A DNA stretch of 6,313 nucleotides from the NCBI GenBank assembly GCA_026421105.1, contig JAPKDI010000076.1, positions 1 through 6,313 of the forward strand, read 5' to 3'. Shown here piece after piece: positions 5,952 through 6,313 of this stretch. The notes under the pieces are model-generated. The model did not search any database. It was given only the letters and a program-made list of their open reading frames with translations, and was not told where the DNA came from. Positions within the stretch are counted from its first letter, which is position 1. Every line of letters starts with the position of its first letter. Both the position numbers and the translations under genes were made by a program. This DNA comes from Alphaproteobacteria bacterium. Its GTDB lineage: Bacteria; Pseudomonadota; Alphaproteobacteria; SHVP01.

Positions 5952-6313
5952 ACCGGCCCGCCGCCTTACTTCTGATAATTGCGTTGAGCGCAGGCTCGGC
6001 ATCTCAGGCGATCGCGCAATCGCTCGTCGTCGATATGTCGGAAAGCTCGATCTCCATTACCTCGAGCTTCACCGGCAAAGACATTATACTTTTCGGTGCC
6101 GTCGATATGCCAAGCGATATCGTTGTTATCGTTCAGGGTCCGCGAGAAAAAATGGTGGTTCGTCGCAAGGGCCGCGTCAGCGGTATCTGGATGAACCGTC
6201 GGTCCGTTACGTTTCCAGATGTGCCAGCCTATTACGCTGTGGCATCAAACCGACCTCTCGATGAGATTGCGTCGCAGACCGTGCGGGCGCAATACCGGAT
6301 GGGCAGCACCTTT
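5948..6313 (+). CDS. TIGR02186 / Alph_Pro_TM family exported membrane protein (3' partial)
   Basis: The frame opens at ATG 5948 and is still open at the last base, so the first 122 residues are visible. The start overlaps the exporter stop (ATGA), implying translational coupling and a shared transcript. Residues 1-23 form a signal peptide: MNRP, a hydrophobic core ALLLIIALSAG, and a likely cleavage site AIA-QS after residue 23. The mature part is beta-rich and matches my recollection of the family: SSISITSSFTGKDIILFGA (about 33-51), then DIVVIVQGPREKMVVRRKG, RVSGIWMN (78-85), and VPAYYAVASNRPL (91-103). Family members usually end in a single transmembrane helix, which would lie beyond the window, so the domain probably faces the periplasm. 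The function is unknown. Constant pairing with TauE/SafE genes suggests it assists the exporter or handles sulfite outside the cytoplasm, but this is inference. Confidence 0.85.
   Translation, partial: MNRPAALLLIIALSAGSASQAIAQSLVVDMSESSISITSSFTGKDIILFGAVDMPSDIVVIVQGPREKMVVRRKGRVSGIWMNRRSVTFPDVPAYYAVASNRPLDEIASQTVRAQYRMGSTF

Noticed and set aside
1..6313. Mobile element, CRISPR array, tRNA or rRNA
   Set aside because: No transposase or integrase, no spaced direct repeats and no RNA gene pattern was seen on either strand.

Overview
The window looks like chromosomal DNA of an alphaproteobacterium. Two things point there: the three-subunit sulfite dehydrogenase closely resembles the cytoplasmic SoeABC type common in that class, and the last gene belongs to the Alph_Pro_TM (TIGR02186) family, which is largely confined to it. 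This assignment rests on recalled family knowledge, as no database search was possible.

Layout. (1) Bases 1-288, plus strand: the 3' end of a gene for a Gly/Ser-rich protein I do not recognise. It converges on the next operon across a 35-base gap. (2) Bases 324-4867, minus strand: a tight operon soeA-soeB-soeC, read right to left. It encodes the molybdopterin catalytic subunit, a four-cluster ferredoxin-like subunit and a polytopic DmsC-type quinone-reactive anchor. soeA and soeB overlap by 4 bases, and soeB and soeC are 18 bases apart. All three start with GTG. (3) Bases 4868-5033: a compact divergent regulatory region. It holds a CRP/FNR-like palindrome, an inverted repeat carrying a -10-like box on each strand, a short perfect palindrome and a small hairpin over the ribosome-binding region of the rightward gene. 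(4) Bases 5034-6313, plus strand: a TauE/SafE-family exporter gene, overlapping by 4 bases a secreted or membrane-anchored TIGR02186 protein gene that runs off the window.

How the genes work together (inference from families and context): the window appears to be a sulfite-handling module with two divergent arms. SoeABC would oxidise cytoplasmic sulfite to sulfate and pass the electrons to the quinone pool. The TauE/SafE protein would export sulfite or a related sulfur oxyanion, possibly with help from the periplasmic TIGR02186 protein. Sulfite could arise from breakdown of organosulfonates such as taurine or from oxidation of reduced sulfur. No tRNA, rRNA, CRISPR array, insertion sequence or gene-free stretch over 300 bases was seen.
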